A DNA stretch of 7,597 nucleotides from CAZQAA01 sp964591255 (lineage in GTDB: Bacteria; Desulfobacterota; DSM-4660; Desulfatiglandales; Desulfatiglandaceae), in contig CAZQAA010000120.1 of the NCBI GenBank assembly GCA_964591255.1, positions 1 to 7,597 of the forward strand, in the 5' to 3' direction. The notes beneath the pieces were generated by a model. That model was not told the DNA's origin and did no database searches. It saw only the letters and a list, made by a program, of their open reading frames with translations. Shown here one piece after another: positions 5,688-7,597 of this stretch. The translations under genes and the position numbers were made by a program. The stretch's first letter is position 1; each line of letters begins with the position of its first letter.

Positions 5688-7490
5688 ATGGATACTTCCA
5701 AAAGATCATATCTCGGCAATGTTACTGGTTGGCCATTTCTTTTTTTATTTATATTCCTTTTGTCATATCCTTGTATTTCTCTCGGGTCTACAGTCAAGGT
5801 AAATGTGATCTATTCACAGGACCTATATCCTGCTGGAGGGGTTTATCCTGTTATTTTTAGTATCGAAATAAAAAGGCCCTGGTATATTCACTCTACGGGC
5901 AAGGGTGCTGATTATCTTATTCCCACTGTCCTTTCTTTTTATGAACAGCCATGGATAAAAATAGACCATATCCGTTTCCCTCCTCCTGAGAGGAAGAGAT
6001 TCGACTACTTAGACCAGGAGATCGAACTCTATTCGGGTAAGATTTTTGTTAGGGCCGAGATGGTTCTTAGCAAGAATGCCCCTGTGGGCAGACAGGTGAT
6101 AAAGGGCAGACTCTCGTTTCAAGCCTGTTCATCCGCCTCTTGTCTGCCCCCGGAGGATGTTCCTGTAAAGATTTGCATCGATGTTGCAGCACATGATACA
6201 GGAGCACGGCTTAAGAACCGTGAAATATTTCAATCGGGATCTGAGTTACATAAATCTACGCCTTCACACAAACCGAATGTCGCTTTTTTATGGACATTGC
6301 TGGGGATTTTTTTTGGTGGAATGGCCCTTAACCTTACCCCATGTATCTATCCTCTTATCCCTATCACCGTTTCATATTTTGGCGGAAGGAGCAGGGCCAT
6401 TCATAAAAAGACCATTATACACGGGATATTGTATATTTTAGGAATCTCTTCAACCAACTCGGTCCTGGGTGTAAGTGCTGGTCTTTCAGGAAACATGTTA
6501 GGTTCCGTGCTCCAAAATCCGCTTGTACTTTTTGTTATAGCAGGCATTCTTGTTGCCTTGGCATTAAGTTTTTTCGGGTTTTGGGAATTACGGCTCCCTT
6601 CCGGTCTGACCAAAGTGGCTTCCAAGGGCTTTGGCGGATACCTGGGTTCTTTTTTTATGGGTTTGACCTTGGGAATTGTGGCTGCCCCTTGTATCGGCCC
6701 CTTTATTATAGGCCTTATGACCTATGTGGGACAAAAAGGGGATCCTGTCTTTGGCTTTATCTGTTTCTTTGTCCTGAGCCTTGGTATGGGGTTGCCTCTT
6801 TTTGTCTTGGCGATTTTTTCAGGAGCCATAGAGAAATTACCTGTATCAGGAGAATGGATGGTATGGGTCAGGAAGCTTTTAGGATGGGTCCTTGTCTGTA
6901 TGGCAGGGTATATGCTCACACCCTTGATCTCTGGACCTTTGGGGGTATCAATTCCCATTGCAGTAGTACTCTCTGCTGCAGGTCTTCACCTTGGTTGGCT
7001 TGACAAGAGCGGAGCAGGCCTTAGAGTCTTTTTTTATGTTAAGAGGATGGTTGGCGTAGTATTGATTCTGGGTAGTATCTTTTTTTTGGGAAGGGGTTTT
7101 GTAATAACAGGACCGTCTGTAAATTGGCTTCCTTATGACCAGGGCCTTATCATGGATGCTAAAAACAGGGGGATGCCGGTTATTCTGGATTTTTATGCTG
7201 AATGGTGTCTCCCATGCAGAGAGCTTGACAAAAAGGTCTTCCGGGATCCAGAGGTGGTAAGGTTAAGCAAAAAATTTGTCACATTACGGATTGATTTGAC
7301 AAGACGGCATGCATATCAAGAAGTACTCCGGGAGCGTTATCAGGTTCGAGGTGTCCCTACTGTAATCTTCATAAATAGTAATGGGATTGAAGAGAGGGTG
7401 TTAAGAATCGAGTCATTTATTGACAAGGAGGAGATCATAAAGAGGATGCAGCAATGTATGCTGCCTGTCATCCCCTCAACCCACGGATAA
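5688..7490 (+). CDS. dsbD: Thiol:disulfide interchange protein DsbD, three-domain
   Basis: DsbD carries electrons from cytoplasmic thioredoxin across the inner membrane to periplasmic thiol proteins (disulfide isomerases and the cytochrome c maturation pathway). The 600-residue protein has a signal peptide (hydrophobic 15-33, likely cut near SLGS/TV). Next is the periplasmic alpha domain (about 35-170) with the redox pair Cys147 and Cys152 (FQACSSASCLPPED). The beta domain (about 198-470) has roughly eight membrane helices and its cysteines are Cys219 (NLTPCIYPLIP) and Cys335 (AAPCIGPFI). The C-terminal thioredoxin-like gamma domain has Cys507-x2-Cys510 (AEWCLPCREL) and cis-Pro557 (RGVPTVIF). 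All six catalytic cysteines are present, so it should be functional; E. coli DsbD is of similar size. ATG 5688 is fixed by an in-frame TAA just upstream (5682-5684), but AAAGG touches the ATG directly, so the ribosome binding site is poor. It follows mtaB by 26 bases. Its last 23 bases overlap the opposing trpA-like gene. Confidence 0.94.
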   Translation: MDTSKRSYLGNVTGWPFLFLFIFLLSYPCISLGSTVKVNVIYSQDLYPAGGVYPVIFSIEIKRPWYIHSTGKGADYLIPTVLSFYEQPWIKIDHIRFPPPERKRFDYLDQEIELYSGKIFVRAEMVLSKNAPVGRQVIKGRLSFQACSSASCLPPEDVPVKICIDVAAHDTGARLKNREIFQSGSELHKSTPSHKPNVAFLWTLLGIFFGGMALNLTPCIYPLIPITVSYFGGRSRAIHKKTIIHGILYILGISSTNSVLGVSAGLSGNMLGSVLQNPLVLFVIAGILVALALSFFGFWELRLPSGLTKVASKGFGGYLGSFFMGLTLGIVAAPCIGPFIIGLMTYVGQKGDPVFGFICFFVLSLGMGLPLFVLAIFSGAIEKLPVSGEWMVWVRKLLGWVLVCMAGYMLTPLISGPLGVSIPIAVVLSAAGLHLGWLDKSGAGLRVFFYVKRMVGVVLILGSIFFLGRGFVITGPSVNWLPYDQGLIMDAKNRGMPVILDFYAEWCLPCRELDKKVFRDPEVVRLSKKFVTLRIDLTRRHAYQEVLRERYQVRGVPTVIFINSNGIEERVLRIESFIDKEEIIKRMQQCMLPVIPSTHG

Positions 7491-7597
7491 AATCTCCCAC
7501 AGCGGATATACCGCTCTTTTCCATTATCCGGATTGTCTGGGTGCCGATGACCGCAATGTCAGCCTTGCGTATCAGAAAATCAACATCTCTCTTTTCT
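7468..7597 (-). CDS. trpA: Probable tryptophan synthase alpha chain, C-terminal fragment
   Basis: A minus-strand frame is open from the window edge to a TGA (complement of 7468-7470), giving 42 residues. They read ADIAVIGTQTIRIMEKSG followed by ISAVGDFIRGLRG at the end. This fits the end of TrpA: a beta strand with a phosphate-binding glycine (usually VGSA, here IGTQ), then helices ending in an F-hydrophobic-x-x-L pattern. TrpA makes indole from indole-3-glycerol phosphate in the cytoplasm. The start lies beyond the window. The gene converges on dsbD and overlaps it by 23 bases. With only 42 residues seen, another TIM-barrel phosphate-binding protein is possible. Confidence 0.6.
   Translation of the reverse strand, partial: EKRDVDFLIRKADIAVIGTQTIRIMEKSGISAVGDFIRGLRG

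Noticed and set aside
6581..7003. Plus-strand open frame inside dsbD
   Set aside because: It is out of frame with the intact DsbD membrane domain and shows only composition derived from it, so it is a shadow frame.
7501..7520. Rho-independent terminator for dsbD (AGCGG-ATATA-CCGCT then CTTTT)
   Set aside because: The stem has only 5 pairs, the T-run is short, and it lies in the opposing trpA-like coding sequence. It is mentioned only as a possibility in the overlap finding.

Overview
The window looks like a chromosomal stretch from a moderately GC-rich, Gram-negative anaerobe, most likely of the Desulfobacterota (the former Deltaproteobacteria). The reasons are the type IV pilus pair pilC-pilS, a NIL-domain ferredoxin typical of anaerobes with sulfide-based metabolism, a full three-domain DsbD, and frequent AGG/AGA arginine codons. 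This placement is inference from gene content, not from a database match.

Layout. Bases 1-626 hold the 3' part of a PilC/GspF inner-membrane pilus platform protein. Four bases later (631-2331) follows a complete PilS-type membrane histidine kinase. The partner regulator PilR does not follow. Instead the pilS stop overlaps an orphan ATG that has a good ribosome binding site but stops after three codons, and then comes a probable rho-independent terminator (2352-2389). About 290 non-coding bases with nested inverted repeats separate this from the next block.

Bases 2681-7490 hold four tightly spaced plus-strand genes (gaps of 23, 6 and 26 bases), which look like one operon. They encode a fold-type I PLP aminotransferase, a NIL-domain/2x[4Fe-4S] ferredoxin, the tRNA ms2t6A methylthiotransferase MtaB, and the transmembrane thiol reductant transporter DsbD. 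The last three share a theme of iron-sulfur, sulfur and electron transfer, but no single pathway is proven by the order. At the right edge a minus-strand gene, probably the C-terminus of tryptophan synthase alpha (trpA), converges on dsbD and overlaps its 3' end by 23 bases.

All the large genes are intact members of known families. I see no mobile element, CRISPR array, tRNA or rRNA. The parts least explained by known biology are the pilS-downstream junction with its missing pilR, the structured intergenic region, and the aminotransferase/NIL-ferredoxin pairing. I found no convincing evidence of a wholly new system.
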